A stretch of DNA of 64,000 nt. Origin: Nonomuraea rhodomycinica (GTDB taxonomy: Bacteria > Actinomycetota > Actinomycetes > Streptosporangiales > Streptosporangiaceae). The position numbers and the translations under genes are program-made. Each line of letters begins with the position of its first letter. Within the stretch, counting starts at the first letter, position 1. Positions 53,436 to 61,711 of the stretch are shown in pieces. The notes below the pieces were generated by a model, which worked only from the letters and a program-made list of their open reading frames with translations, did not search any database and was not told the DNA's origin. The stretch is taken from contig NZ_JABWGO010000001.1 of the NCBI RefSeq assembly GCF_013363995.1, forward strand, positions 2,055,222-2,119,221, in the 5' to 3' direction.

Positions 53436-54692
53436 GTGCCGCTTCGCCGCTGGGCGCGTTCCTCCGCGGCCGTGCTCGCCCTCCCGGTCCTGATGGCCTA
53501 CCTGTTCTTCGTGATGAGCCGTTCGGTGGACGTCCTGGAGGACAACTGGCTGTCCGCGACCGTGCTCGTCTCCTCGGCCGCTGTCCTCGCGGCCGGTCCG
53601 GTGTGCGCCGCGGCCGGCGCGTGGGAGGGGGCCAGGCTGGCGCGGGGCGGGGTGGACGGCGCCGCCGCGGCACGGTCGCGGGCGGCGGTGCTGGCCTGGT
53701 CGCTGCTGCCGATCCTGGGGGCGGCGCTGGTGGCGCTGCTGGGCGGGCTGGCGCTGGCCGGGGTCGCGATGGCGGGCGTCCCCGGCCTGCCGGACCCGCT
53801 GGTGCTCGCGGTGGCGCTGCTGGTGATCGTGGCCTGGACCCTCGCCGGGTTCGCCGCGGGCCGCCACCTGCATCCGCTGGTCGGCGTGCCCCTGCTGCTG
53901 GTGGGCACGTGGCTCTGGCTGGCGTACCCGGCCGCGCTGGAGACCTTCTGGGTACGCCACCTCACCGGGAACAACCTGGGCTTCTGCTGCGAGACCCACA
54001 CCGTCTACGACCAGCGCGCCCTGTACGCGCAGGCGGTCGTCGCCGGGTGCCTGGCCGGTGCGGCCTTCCTGGTCTGGAGCCGGCGCCGGGGCGCCCGCCT
54101 GGCGTGGGCGGGGATCGCCGGGCTGCCTCTGCTGGCCGTGGCCGTGGCGGTCCCCTTGGTACGGGACATGGGGCCGGAGGCGCAGGTGCCCCGTACGAGC
54201 GGCCTGGCGTGCGGCCGGAGCGACGGCGTCGAGGTGTGCGTGTGGCGCGAACGCGAGAAGCGGCTGGGCACCGCCGCCCTGATCGCTGTGCCGGGCGCGC
54301 GGCGGCTGGCCGCCGCGACCGGGCTGCCCGCGCCCCGGCGCGTCACGGAGGGGCCGGCCACCGGCGGGGACTCCTGGCGCTTCGCGGCGCCGCCCGGCGC
54401 GAAGCCGGATGATGTGCTGTTCGGGCTGGCCACGAGCCTGCTGCCGGCCGAGCCGCCGGTGTGCGGGCCCGGCTGGTCCGGCGCCGACGCCTACGGCCCG
54501 CTGAGCGCCTGGCTGGCCCTGAAGGCGGGCGCCGGTCAGGACGCCGTCGAGCGCAGGACCGGGCCGCGCTCCCTCGGCGCCGCCCGGCGGGCGCTCGCTC
54601 GGCCCGAGGCCGCGCAGGTCCGCTGGTTCCGGCACAACCTGGACGCGCTGCGCCGTTGCGACGTCGCGCCCTCGGAGGTGACGCTCCCGTGA
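53436..54692 (+). CDS. Membrane protein, probable ABC permease
   Basis: 418 residues. Six or seven TM helices in the first 260 residues, a loop GNNLGFCCETHTVYDQRALY between helices, then a C-terminal soluble domain of about 150 residues with several Cys (GLACGRSDGVEVCVWRE). The external-domain sequence suggests contact with an extracellular ligand. GTG start 3 bp after the ATPase stop. Probably the membrane half of the transporter; no family recognised. Confidence 0.8.
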   Translation: MPLRRWARSSAAVLALPVLMAYLFFVMSRSVDVLEDNWLSATVLVSSAAVLAAGPVCAAAGAWEGARLARGGVDGAAAARSRAAVLAWSLLPILGAALVALLGGLALAGVAMAGVPGLPDPLVLAVALLVIVAWTLAGFAAGRHLHPLVGVPLLLVGTWLWLAYPAALETFWVRHLTGNNLGFCCETHTVYDQRALYAQAVVAGCLAGAAFLVWSRRRGARLAWAGIAGLPLLAVAVAVPLVRDMGPEAQVPRTSGLACGRSDGVEVCVWREREKRLGTAALIAVPGARRLAAATGLPAPRRVTEGPATGGDSWRFAAPPGAKPDDVLFGLATSLLPAEPPVCGPGWSGADAYGPLSAWLALKAGAGQDAVERRTGPRSLGAARRALARPEAAQVRWFRHNLDALRRCDVAPSEVTLP

Positions 54693-55267
54693 GGACCTGG
54701 CTGCGGGTGCACCGCGCCGCGCAGGTGTGCGTCGCGCTCGCCCTGACGGCGGGGCTGGTGGCGGTGGTGGGAGAGGTGCTCGTGCCCGTCCCGGGCGTGG
54801 CCCTCGACGACCTGGCGGGGGTGCCTGTGGCGCTGGTCGCGCCGCTGGTGGCGAGCTCCGTGCTGGTGCGCGGCGCCCTCGCGGGCGCCGGAGGGCCGGA
54901 GGCGGTGGCCGTGCGTCCCGTGCTCGCCTACCGCACCGGCATGGTCGCCGTCACGTGCGCGCTGTCGGTGGCCGTGGCGCTGGTGGAGACGGTGCCGTAC
55001 GGGGCGGCGGCGGCCCGCAACCTCGTGGGCTTCACCGGGCTGGCGGCGCTGGCCGCCCTGTGGCGGCGGGACGCGGCGACCGCGGCGCCGGCCGCCTACC
55101 TGGTCGCCGCGATGCTCCTGGGCCGGCCCGGCGCCGGGTCGTGGTGGGACTGGCCGGTCGAACCGTCGCCGCACCCGGCGACCTGGGTGGTCCCGGCCGC
55201 GTGCCTGGGGCTCGGACTGGCCGCCCCGGCGCTCCCGCGCCTCAGGGCTCGCCGCCGCCCGCGGTGA
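54689..55267 (+). CDS. Second membrane protein of the ABC cluster
   Basis: 192 residues, five to six TM helices, no recognisable domain. GTGA overlap with the previous gene and GGAGG 8 nt upstream show co-translation. Probably an accessory membrane subunit. Its 3' end, with the stop codon, lies in a 39-bp duplication shared with the end of the convergent miaA gene. Confidence 0.78.
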   Translation: MRTWLRVHRAAQVCVALALTAGLVAVVGEVLVPVPGVALDDLAGVPVALVAPLVASSVLVRGALAGAGGPEAVAVRPVLAYRTGMVAVTCALSVAVALVETVPYGAAAARNLVGFTGLAALAALWRRDAATAAPAAYLVAAMLLGRPGAGSWWDWPVEPSPHPATWVVPAACLGLGLAAPALPRLRARRRPR

Positions 55268-55309
55268 CGACCAGGCCGCCTCAGGGCTCGCCGCCGCCCG
55301 CGGTGACGA
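55240..55309. repeat. 39-bp duplication of a convergent gene junction
   Basis: A 31-bp sequence beginning CCTCAGGGCTCGCCGCCGCC is identical at 55240-55270 and 55279-55309. The plus-strand gene uses the TGA in copy 1 (55265-55267); miaA uses the TCA (minus TGA) in copy 2 (55281-55283). With only one copy the two genes would overlap tail to tail. Confidence 0.9.
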
Positions 55310-56189
55310 GCGCGAGGGCGCGGTCGGGCAGGTCGGGCGCGTCGTACGGCAGCCAGCGCACCCGCGGGTCGCGGCGGAACCACGACTCCTGCCGCCGGGC
55401 GAAGCGCTTGGTCGCCCGCACCGTCTCCTCGAACGCCTGCTCCTCCGTCCACTCCCCCTGCAGGAACCGCAGCACCTGGGCGTACCCGAGGGCGCGGCTC
55501 GCCGTGCGGCCCCGCGCGAGCCCCTGCCCGAGCAGCCCGCGCACCTCCTCCACCAGGCCGGCCGCCCACATGCGCTCCACCCGCAGCGCGATCCGCTCGT
55601 CCAGCTCCGGTCTGGGCACCTCCAGCCCGATCTGCACGCAGGGGTAGACGCCGTCGTAGGACGGCATGGTCGCCGAGAACGGCCGGCCGGAGTGCTCGAT
55701 CACCTCCAGCGCGCGCACGATGCGGCGGCCGTTGCTCGGCAGGATCGCCGCGGCGGCTACCGGGTCCTCGCGGGTCAGCCGCTCGTACAGGGGCGCGGGG
55801 CCGTGCTCGGCCAGCTCCGCCTCCAGGCGGGCCCTGATCGCCGGGTCCGTGCCGGGGAACTCCAGGTCGTCGACCGCCGCCCGTACGTACAGGCCGCTGC
55901 CGCCGACCAGCACGGGCACCGCGAGCGTGTCGAGCAGCGCCCGGGCGAGCTTCTGGTACTCGGCGACGCTGGCGGTGACGGTGACGTCCCAGATGTCCAG
56001 CAAGTGGTGCGGCACGCCGCGCCACTCCTCGGGGGTCAGCTTGGCCGTGCCGATGTCCATGCCGCGGTAGAGCTGCATGGAGTCGGCGTTGACGCATTCA
56101 CCCCCCAACCTGAGGGCGATGTCCACGGCGAGATCCGACTTCCCGGCCGCCGTGGGACCCACGACGGCGATGACTGGCTGCTGGCGCAC
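55281..56189 (-). CDS. miaA: tRNA dimethylallyltransferase
   Basis: 302 residues. Transfers dimethylallyl to A37 of tRNAs reading UNN codons; MiaB, encoded at the window end, then methylthiolates it. Motifs: P-loop VGPTAAGKSDLA, NADSMQLYRGMDIGTAK, GGSGLYVRAAVDD, and the C-terminal KRFARRQESWFRRDPRV. GTG start with no obvious RBS (VRQQPVIAVVG); the frame stays open upstream but without conserved sequence. Confidence 0.96.
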   Translation of the reverse strand: MRQQPVIAVVGPTAAGKSDLAVDIALRLGGECVNADSMQLYRGMDIGTAKLTPEEWRGVPHHLLDIWDVTVTASVAEYQKLARALLDTLAVPVLVGGSGLYVRAAVDDLEFPGTDPAIRARLEAELAEHGPAPLYERLTREDPVAAAAILPSNGRRIVRALEVIEHSGRPFSATMPSYDGVYPCVQIGLEVPRPELDERIALRVERMWAAGLVEEVRGLLGQGLARGRTASRALGYAQVLRFLQGEWTEEQAFEETVRATKRFARRQESWFRRDPRVRWLPYDAPDLPDRALALVTAGGGEP

Positions 56190-56276
56190 ACCGATAAGTG
56201 TGTCAACTGTCGGGGTATGGGGTGACAGACGGCACCCCTCGGGAGCCGTCCGGGGGATCACTGATCGGGGGATCAG

Positions 56277-56717
56277 ATGTCCATTCTCGAGAAGATCAAG
56301 GACATGTTCACCGCTCACGGCAAGCACCACCACGTGCCCGGCCAGGCCGGGGAGGCGGAGCGGCCGGCGGCGGAGCACGAGGACCTGCTGGACCGCCTGC
56401 GCGAGCGGGTGTCGGACGCGACCGGCTCCGACACGACCGGTCCGGAGGCCGGCGGCTCCGACACGACGCGTTCCGAGGCGCCGGGACCGGAGACCGGATC
56501 CGGCCCGGGGGCCGGCGGCACGCCGGGCACCGGTCGCACCGGCCAGGGCACGGGCCAGGACATGGGCGGTGAGACGACCGGCGGGCTGGCCGGCGCCGCC
56601 GGGGCCATGGGCGGCATGACCGGCGCCGCCGCCGGCGGAGCCATGGGCGGCGCCGCCCGCGAGAGCGCGGAGCACGACGGCGACGAGGGCGGCCCGGCCG
56701 AGGGCTCCGAGGGCTGA
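56277..56717 (+). CDS. Gly-rich small protein of unknown function
   Basis: 146 residues. A helical N-terminus (MSILEKIKDMFTAHGKHHH), a charged middle, then Gly/Ala/Met-rich low complexity (GAMGGMTGAAAGGAMGG). The N-terminus recalls short actinobacterial antitoxin-like proteins, but no toxin partner is present, so I do not assign that function. GGGGGA stands 5 nt before the ATG. Confidence 0.65.
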   Translation: MSILEKIKDMFTAHGKHHHVPGQAGEAERPAAEHEDLLDRLRERVSDATGSDTTGPEAGGSDTTRSEAPGPETGSGPGAGGTPGTGRTGQGTGQDMGGETTGGLAGAAGAMGGMTGAAAGGAMGGAARESAEHDGDEGGPAEGSEG

Positions 56718-56750
56718 CTCTCCGCCCGCCCGCGCTGGAGCCCGCCGGCC

Positions 56751-57266
56751 CTAGAGGTCGAGCAGGGTCGGCTGCAGGTAGCCCTCGTGGGTCAGCAGCC
56801 AGCGCTTGGTCTCCACGCCCTCGCCGCCGCTGAACCCGCCGAGCCCGTTGCCCGCGATGACGCGGTGGCAGGGCACCACGATGGGGATCGGGTTGGCGGC
56901 CATGATGGAGCCGATCCCGCGGGCCGGCACGGCCGACGCGCTGCGCGTGGCCAGTTCCCCGTACGTCACCGCGCTGCCGTACGGCACCCGGTGGAGGGCC
57001 TGGAGCACCACGCGCCGCGAGCCGGACGTCAGCCGCCAGTCGACCGGCGTCTCGAACGCGCGCAGCTCACCGGCGAAGTACGCCTCCAGCTCGGCGACCA
57101 CCTGGGCCGTGCGAGCCGGGTCGCGCACCTCGGCGATGCCCGGCCCGACGCGCTCGCGCGCCACCACCATGCCGCCCCAGCCGAGGGCGACGAGCCCCTT
57201 CTCGGTGACGGCGGGCACCAGCGTCCCCACCGGGCTCGGCACCTCGGCGAACGCCACTGTGGTCAT
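56751..57266 (-). CDS. ogt: Methylated-DNA-protein cysteine methyltransferase
   Basis: 171 residues. Direct reversal repair of O6-alkylguanine by transfer to Cys133 in the PCHRV motif; [10 protein letters not shown] is the DNA-binding helix and [18 protein letters not shown] the C-terminal signature. Start at the second of two adjacent ATGs, because GAGG is five bases before it. Normal length for Ogt without an Ada domain. Confidence 0.96.
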   Translation of the reverse strand: MTTVAFAEVPSPVGTLVPAVTEKGLVALGWGGMVVARERVGPGIAEVRDPARTAQVVAELEAYFAGELRAFETPVDWRLTSGSRRVVLQALHRVPYGSAVTYGELATRSASAVPARGIGSIMAANPIPIVVPCHRVIAGNGLGGFSGGEGVETKRWLLTHEGYLQPTLLDL

Positions 57267-57445
57267 CATGTCCTCGCCTGAACTCGTGCGGCGCCGCCCG
57301 CGCGGCGCCTCCCTGTCACCGTAACTCCTACGGCTGGAAAATCCTTTCGAGTGGTGAACACCGATCGGCCCTCGCGGGATGCGATCCCGGCCGTCGCCGT
57401 GAAGGCCGTACGATCCGGGGATGGAACTCCGCCGCCGAGCCCGTC

Positions 57446-58360
57446 ATGTCGTCGCGTGAGCTGGTGGTGCTGGGCACCTCCAGCGCCGTCCCCACCAGGC
57501 ACCGCAACCACAACGGCTACTTCCTGCGCTGGGACGGTCAGGGATTCCTGTTCGACCCCGGCGAGGGCACGCAGCGGCAGATGGCCTACGCCGGGCTGAG
57601 CGCCAACGACGTGCACTGGCTGTGCGTGACGCACTTCCACGGCGACCACTGCCTGGGCGTCCCCGGCGTCGTGCAGCGCATCGCGCGCGACAAGGTGCGT
57701 CACCCGGTGCGCGCCGTGTTCCCCGCCTCCGGCCTGACCTACTGGCAGCGCCTTCGCCACGCCACGGCGTTCGCCGACACGGACGTCATCGGCGAGCACC
57801 CCCTCAGCGGCGAGCACGCGGCCCTCGGGCAGCTCTCCGCCCGTCGCCTGTCGCACCCGGTCGAGTCCTACGGCTACCGCCTCCAGGAGCCGGCGGGCCG
57901 CCGCATGCTCCCCGACCGGCTGGCGGCGCACGGCATCGGCGGCGCGGAGATCGGCGAGCTGCAGCGCACCGGGTCGGTCAGGGGCGTCACCCTCGACCAG
58001 TGCAGCATCCCGCGGCCCGGCCAGAGCTTCGCCTTCGTCATGGACACCCGCCTCTGCGACGCCGTCTTCGAGCTGGCCGACCGCGCTGACCTGCTCGTCA
58101 TCGAGTCCACGTTCCTGTCGGCCGAGGAGGGCCTGGCACAGGAGTACGGACACCTCACCGCCGAGCAGGCCGGCCTGGTCGCCGCCCGCGCCGGCGCCCG
58201 GCGTCTCGTCCTGACGCACTTCTCCGAGCGGTACGGCTTCGCCGACGAGCCCGCCTTCCTGGCCGAGGCGGGCCGCCACTACGACGGCGAGGTCGTGGTC
58301 GCCCGCGACCTGACGACCGTTCCGGTCCCGAGCCGTCCCCGGCACCTGACCCTGGGGTGA
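57446..58360 (+). CDS. RNase Z-like metallo-beta-lactamase fold hydrolase
   Basis: 304 residues. Zinc motif THFHGDH with His63, His65, Asp67 and His68, [20 protein letters not shown] at the start, [11 protein letters not shown] and LTHFSERY near the end: the RNase Z pattern for tRNA 3' processing. The flexible arm between about 120 and 175 is present. No close tRNA gene, so an annotation of tRNase Z rests on sequence only. ATG without a strong RBS. Confidence 0.9.
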   Translation: MSSRELVVLGTSSAVPTRHRNHNGYFLRWDGQGFLFDPGEGTQRQMAYAGLSANDVHWLCVTHFHGDHCLGVPGVVQRIARDKVRHPVRAVFPASGLTYWQRLRHATAFADTDVIGEHPLSGEHAALGQLSARRLSHPVESYGYRLQEPAGRRMLPDRLAAHGIGGAEIGELQRTGSVRGVTLDQCSIPRPGQSFAFVMDTRLCDAVFELADRADLLVIESTFLSAEEGLAQEYGHLTAEQAGLVAARAGARRLVLTHFSERYGFADEPAFLAEAGRHYDGEVVVARDLTTVPVPSRPRHLTLG

Positions 58361-58372
58361 CGGCGGGGCCGG

Positions 58373-58726
58373 TCAGTCCTCGCCCTGGGACCAGGCGGCC
58401 ACGGGGAGCGTGAGATAGACGCCGAAGTCGTCCAGCCCGGTCGCCTCGGCGATGCCCTCGTGCAGCAGGTCCACGCGTTCCTGGCGGTCGGCGGCCCGGC
58501 TCTCGAACCACTTCGACCGCACCTCGATCACGACGTCCAGGCCGCCGCGGTCCAGCGGGCCGTACGGCCGGAACCTCAGGTCGACGTCGCCGGGCCGCAG
58601 GTCGACGTCGTAGGGCTCCTCGGGGCACTCCACGGCCTTGGAGACCAGGTGGGGCAGCGCGGAGGCGAGCTCGCGCAGCGTGGACTCGGCGACGTGCGGG
58701 GCGTAGGTGATCTCGACGAGCGGCAT
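58373..58726 (-). CDS. Tautomerase-superfamily-like small protein
   Basis: 117 residues starting MPLVEITYAPHVAESTLRELASALPHLVSKAVE. Pro2 after the initiator Met and the beta-alpha-beta pattern suit the tautomerase/CHMI superfamily, where Pro1 is catalytic after Met removal. The match is modest and the substrate unknown. Stop lies 13 bp from the convergent RNase Z-like gene's end. Confidence 0.6.
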   Translation of the reverse strand: MPLVEITYAPHVAESTLRELASALPHLVSKAVECPEEPYDVDLRPGDVDLRFRPYGPLDRGGLDVVIEVRSKWFESRAADRQERVDLLHEGIAEATGLDDFGVYLTLPVAAWSQGED

Positions 58727-58760
58727 CGCACCAACCTAGCGCCACGCGGGCGCGGCGCGG

Positions 58761-59441
58761 TCAGGTCCAGGCGGCCACGAAGTAGCCGACGCCGTAGGGG
58801 GCGACGTCGGCCAGCAGCCTCCCCTTGAGCCCTCCGGCTCCGCCGCGGCCCGCGGCGCCCGCGAGGACCTGCAGGGCCGCGCGCCCGGCCACCCACAGCT
58901 CCGCCGCCCGCTCCGGGTCGAGCCCCGCGAGCGCCGCCGCGTCGGCGTCGGCCACCGCCCGCACGAGCATCGCGTTGTACGGCTCGGCGTCCGGATGGTG
59001 GTAGCCCGGCGACTTCGCGGTCAGCCGGGCCGAGCCGTCGGCCATGACCAGCAGCGCCACCCGGCCCTCACGCGCCAGCGACTCCCCCAGCGCCAGGCAG
59101 CCCGCCGGCTCCGCGTCGAACGCCACGGCCTCGAACCCGTCCGCCGGCCGCTCCCCCAGCAGCCGGCGGCCGATGGTCAGCGACAGCGGCAGCACCGGCT
59201 CGCCCTCGCCGACCAGCACGTCCACGCCCCACGGGCGCAGGCTCCCCGCCGCCCGGCCGCCGTACGAGCCCGCGGACGCGGCGCCGCCCACCACGACGAG
59301 CCGGTCCGGGGCGGCGGCGTCGAGCTCGGCGAGCGCGTCACGGCAGGCCGCGCGCAGGCCGTCCAGCTCGTGGGCGGCCGCACCGGCCAGCTCGGGCACC
59401 ATCAGGGGCGGATGCGGGCAGAGCGCCGCTGCGACAAGCAC
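58761..59441 (-). CDS. LigB-like class III dioxygenase-fold protein
   Basis: 226 residues. LVAAALCPHPPLMVPELAG at the N-terminus carries the His of the extradiol-dioxygenase B-subunit fold; DRLVVVGGAAS and VALLVMADGSARLT follow. The protein is usually found beside miaA in actinobacteria and has no tested activity. GTG start 6 nt after TACGCT, another leaderless candidate; the longer open frame lacks conserved sequence. Confidence 0.85.
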   Translation of the reverse strand: MLVAAALCPHPPLMVPELAGAAAHELDGLRAACRDALAELDAAAPDRLVVVGGAASAGSYGGRAAGSLRPWGVDVLVGEGEPVLPLSLTIGRRLLGERPADGFEAVAFDAEPAGCLALGESLAREGRVALLVMADGSARLTAKSPGYHHPDAEPYNAMLVRAVADADAAALAGLDPERAAELWVAGRAALQVLAGAAGRGGAGGLKGRLLADVAPYGVGYFVAAWT

Positions 59442-59565
59442 AGGGCCAGCGTATGCCCACCCGCGGCTTCGCCCGCCTCTGAACCGATCAGGATCGGAGA
59501 AGCGACGGCCGCCGGGTCTCCGTAGCGTGACGTGCAACAGCACTCGCTCTTAAGGGAGACCAGGC

Positions 59566-59979
59566 ATGAAAGCGCACGTGAGCTCGATTCTTCTCGGCGT
59601 CCGGGACATGGAGGCGTCCAAGCGGTTCTACACGGAGGGTCTCGGCTGGAAGGTCCAGCACGATTACGGCATCTCGGTGTTCTTCGAGTCGGACGGAGCC
59701 TCGCCCGTCGGCTTCTACGGCCGCGAGGGCCTGGCCGCCCAGGTGGGCACGAGCCCGGAGGGCAGCGGCTTCAGCGGGCTGGTCCTCACTTACGTGGTCC
59801 GCAGCGAGGCGCGGGTCGACGAGATCATCGCGGAGGCCGAGAAGGCCGGCGCGACGATCCTCAAGCCCGCCGGCCTCCTGCCGTGGGGCGGGTACGGCGG
59901 CTCCTTCGCCGACCCGGACGGCTACGTCTGGAGCCTCGGCTACAGCGCTCAGGGGGAGGACCAGCCCTACGCGGAGTAG
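59566..59979 (+). CDS. VOC-family (glyoxalase-like) protein
   Basis: 137 residues, one VOC domain of two beta-alpha-beta-beta-beta modules: VSSILLGVRDMEASKRFYTEGLGW and the ending SFADPDGYVWSLGY. Metal ligands typical of glyoxalase I are only partly present, so its role (isomerase, dioxygenase or resistance) is open. GGGAGA 8 nt before the ATG. Its stop is in the first of three 15-bp units shared with the convergent gene. Confidence 0.88.
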   Translation: MKAHVSSILLGVRDMEASKRFYTEGLGWKVQHDYGISVFFESDGASPVGFYGREGLAAQVGTSPEGSGFSGLVLTYVVRSEARVDEIIAEAEKAGATILKPAGLLPWGGYGGSFADPDGYVWSLGYSAQGEDQPYAE

Positions 59980-60875
59980 CCGGGCGCGGAGTAGCCGGGC
60001 GCGGAGTAGCCGGGCGCGTAGGGATCGCGGCCGGCGGCGACGGCCTGGAGGAGGAGTCTGGTGTGGGCCTGGACCGCCTGGTGGAGGCCGTGGCCGAAGC
60101 TGATCCGGGCCACCCCCAGCTCCGCCAGCCTGGCCGCCGGCGGCGTCCCCGGCCGGAACAGGACGTTCACCGGCGCCCCGATCTCCGCGACCAGGAGCTC
60201 GATCTCCTGCTCGCCGTGCGCCCCGATCGGGTACACGCAGTCGGCGCCCGCGTCCAGGTAGCGCCGCGCCCGGTCCACGGCCGCCGCGCGGCTGCCGTCG
60301 CCGCCGATGTACGTGTCCACGCGGGCGTTGATCACCAGCCGGGGACCGGCGGCGTCCCGGACCCGGGCCAGGAACTCCGCCTGCCGCTCCGGTGGGACCA
60401 GCTCGCCGGTACGCGGGTCGGAGTCCTCCAGGTTGCACCCGACGGCCCCGGCCGCCAGCAGCCGCTCGGCCAGTTCGGCCGGGTCGAGGCCGTAGCCGCG
60501 TTCGACGTCGGCGGTGACCGGCACCGGGACGGCCCTGGCGATGCGGCCGATCGCGGCCATCATCTCGGCGGCGGGCGTCCCCTCACCGTCCTCGTACCCG
60601 AGGACCGGCGCCACCGCCGCGCTGCCCGTGGCCACCACGGGGAACCCCGCCTCCACCACGGCGCGCGCCGAGGCGGCGTCCCAGGCGTTCGGCAGGACCA
60701 GGGGATCGCCCGGCACGTGCAGCCGCCGCAACAGGGCGGCGGCCTCCGCCAGGGATTCCACCGGGGAGCCGGCCGGGGTTTCTGCCGGGGATCCCGCCGG
60801 GGTTTCTGCCCGGGGCGCCTCGCCGGTCGCCGCCGGGCCGCCGGGCTGCTCGTCTCTCTTCATACCGCGCGTCAT
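59967..60875 (-). CDS. Isocitrate lyase/PEP mutase-family protein
   Basis: 302 residues. Residues about 50-285 form the ICL/PEPM barrel: LVLPNAWDAASARAVVEAGF, VTADVERGYG with metal-binding Asp/Glu, and NLEDS. The usual KKCGH lyase loop is missing, so carboxyvinyl-carboxyphosphonate or oxaloacetate-type chemistry is as likely. Unusual ends: N-terminal (AE)TPAGSP repeats and C-terminal (APGYS)n, both from tandem DNA repeats. ATG is 6 nt behind TAGGGT, so probably leaderless. Confidence 0.85.
   Translation of the reverse strand: MTRGMKRDEQPGGPAATGEAPRAETPAGSPAETPAGSPVESLAEAAALLRRLHVPGDPLVLPNAWDAASARAVVEAGFPVVATGSAAVAPVLGYEDGEGTPAAEMMAAIGRIARAVPVPVTADVERGYGLDPAELAERLLAAGAVGCNLEDSDPRTGELVPPERQAEFLARVRDAAGPRLVINARVDTYIGGDGSRAAAVDRARRYLDAGADCVYPIGAHGEQEIELLVAEIGAPVNVLFRPGTPPAARLAELGVARISFGHGLHQAVQAHTRLLLQAVAAGRDPYAPGYSAPGYSAPGYSA
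59971..60020. repeat. 15-bp units at convergent gene ends
   Basis: GCGGAGTAGCCGGGC three times in exact succession from 59971, then a partial fourth (GCGTA). The VOC gene stops in copy 1; the convergent gene reads through all copies as APGYS. Copies are identical. Confidence 0.92.
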
Positions 60876-60952
60876 GCCGCGACCCTAGGCGCGCGGCGAG
60901 CCCGGTCCCAGGGCCACTGCGTGCCTGAAGGGCCGAGCCACTTGAGGGCGTC

Positions 60953-61549
60953 TCAGCAGCCGCTCTTGGAGCACTGCCCCGCGACCTGACCGGCCGGGCC
61001 GTCGGCGGCGCCGTCGGAGGGGTCGCCCTCCTGGTCCCGCGGCGGCTCGGCGGGCGAGGCGGTCGGCTTCTCGGCCGTGCCCGTGCCCGTCGTGCTGTCC
61101 TTGCCCGCAGAGCCCGTGTCGGAGCGCGTGGTCGTGCCCGGGTCGGCGGGGTTCTTCGCGGTGCCGGAGTCGCCGCCGGTGTCGGCCGTGCCCTCGTCGG
61201 CGGCGGGGTCGTCGGTGACGGCGTCGCCCATGGCGGCCTCCTCGTCATCGGCCAGCCCGTCGTCCGCCTCCGGGGACCCCTGCCGGTCGCCGCCGCCCTG
61301 CTCGACCGTGCTGCCCTGCTCGACCGTCCCGCCCTGCTGAGCGGTCCCACTCGGCTGCGCGCCGGGCAAGCCGCCGTCCGCCAGGACGAACCCGACGCCG
61401 CCCGCGGCGAGCACCGCCACGAGCGCCGACGCGGCGATGAGAGCGGTCTTGCGGCTCTTGGGGGTGGTACGAGCGGACCTGGGCGGTCTGGGATCGTCGC
61501 CCGGTCCTGTCAGGATCTCCTGGCGGTCCGGCTCGTTCGGATCTTGCAT
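60953..61549 (-). CDS. Membrane-anchored low-complexity protein ending CSKSGC
   Basis: 198 residues. Short cytoplasmic N-terminus, TM helix (about 35-58), then an external region rich in Gly, Thr, Asp, Ser and Ala with TVEQGS repeats, ending GQCSKSGC. The terminal Cys pair with three residues between is the only ordered feature and could bind metal or form a disulfide. No family recognised. Divergent from another secreted low-complexity protein. Confidence 0.7.
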   Translation of the reverse strand: MQDPNEPDRQEILTGPGDDPRPPRSARTTPKSRKTALIAASALVAVLAAGGVGFVLADGGLPGAQPSGTAQQGGTVEQGSTVEQGGGDRQGSPEADDGLADDEEAAMGDAVTDDPAADEGTADTGGDSGTAKNPADPGTTTRSDTGSAGKDSTTGTGTAEKPTASPAEPPRDQEGDPSDGAADGPAGQVAGQCSKSGC

Positions 61550-61711
61550 GGTGGCACAACTCCCTGCGGTCGTATCGGGAAAGCTCGCCGGCTTCCGCGG
61601 GTGATGGACCACACTAGCCGCATCAGTGGAATGCTCGCTCACCCTTCACTGACAAATCGCCATCACATCCACAATCAGCGATCACAGCGACAATCACGAA
61701 GGAATCACGAC
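61550..61711. promoter_or_regulatory. Divergent promoter region with ATCAC repeats
   Basis: AT-richer 162 bp between two secreted-protein genes. Contains six ATCAC elements between 61660 and 61710 at irregular spacing, TAGTGT on the minus strand as a possible -10 for the minus gene, and GAAGGAATC as RBS for the plus gene. Suggests shared control. Confidence 0.4.

Noticed and set aside
56277-56717. Antitoxin of a toxin-antitoxin pair
   Set aside because: Only the first 20 residues resemble such proteins and neither neighbour looks like a toxin.
59967-60875. Isocitrate lyase of the glyoxylate shunt
   Set aside because: The protein is 302 residues, lacks the KKCGH loop and stands far from malate synthase; only superfamily membership is supported.
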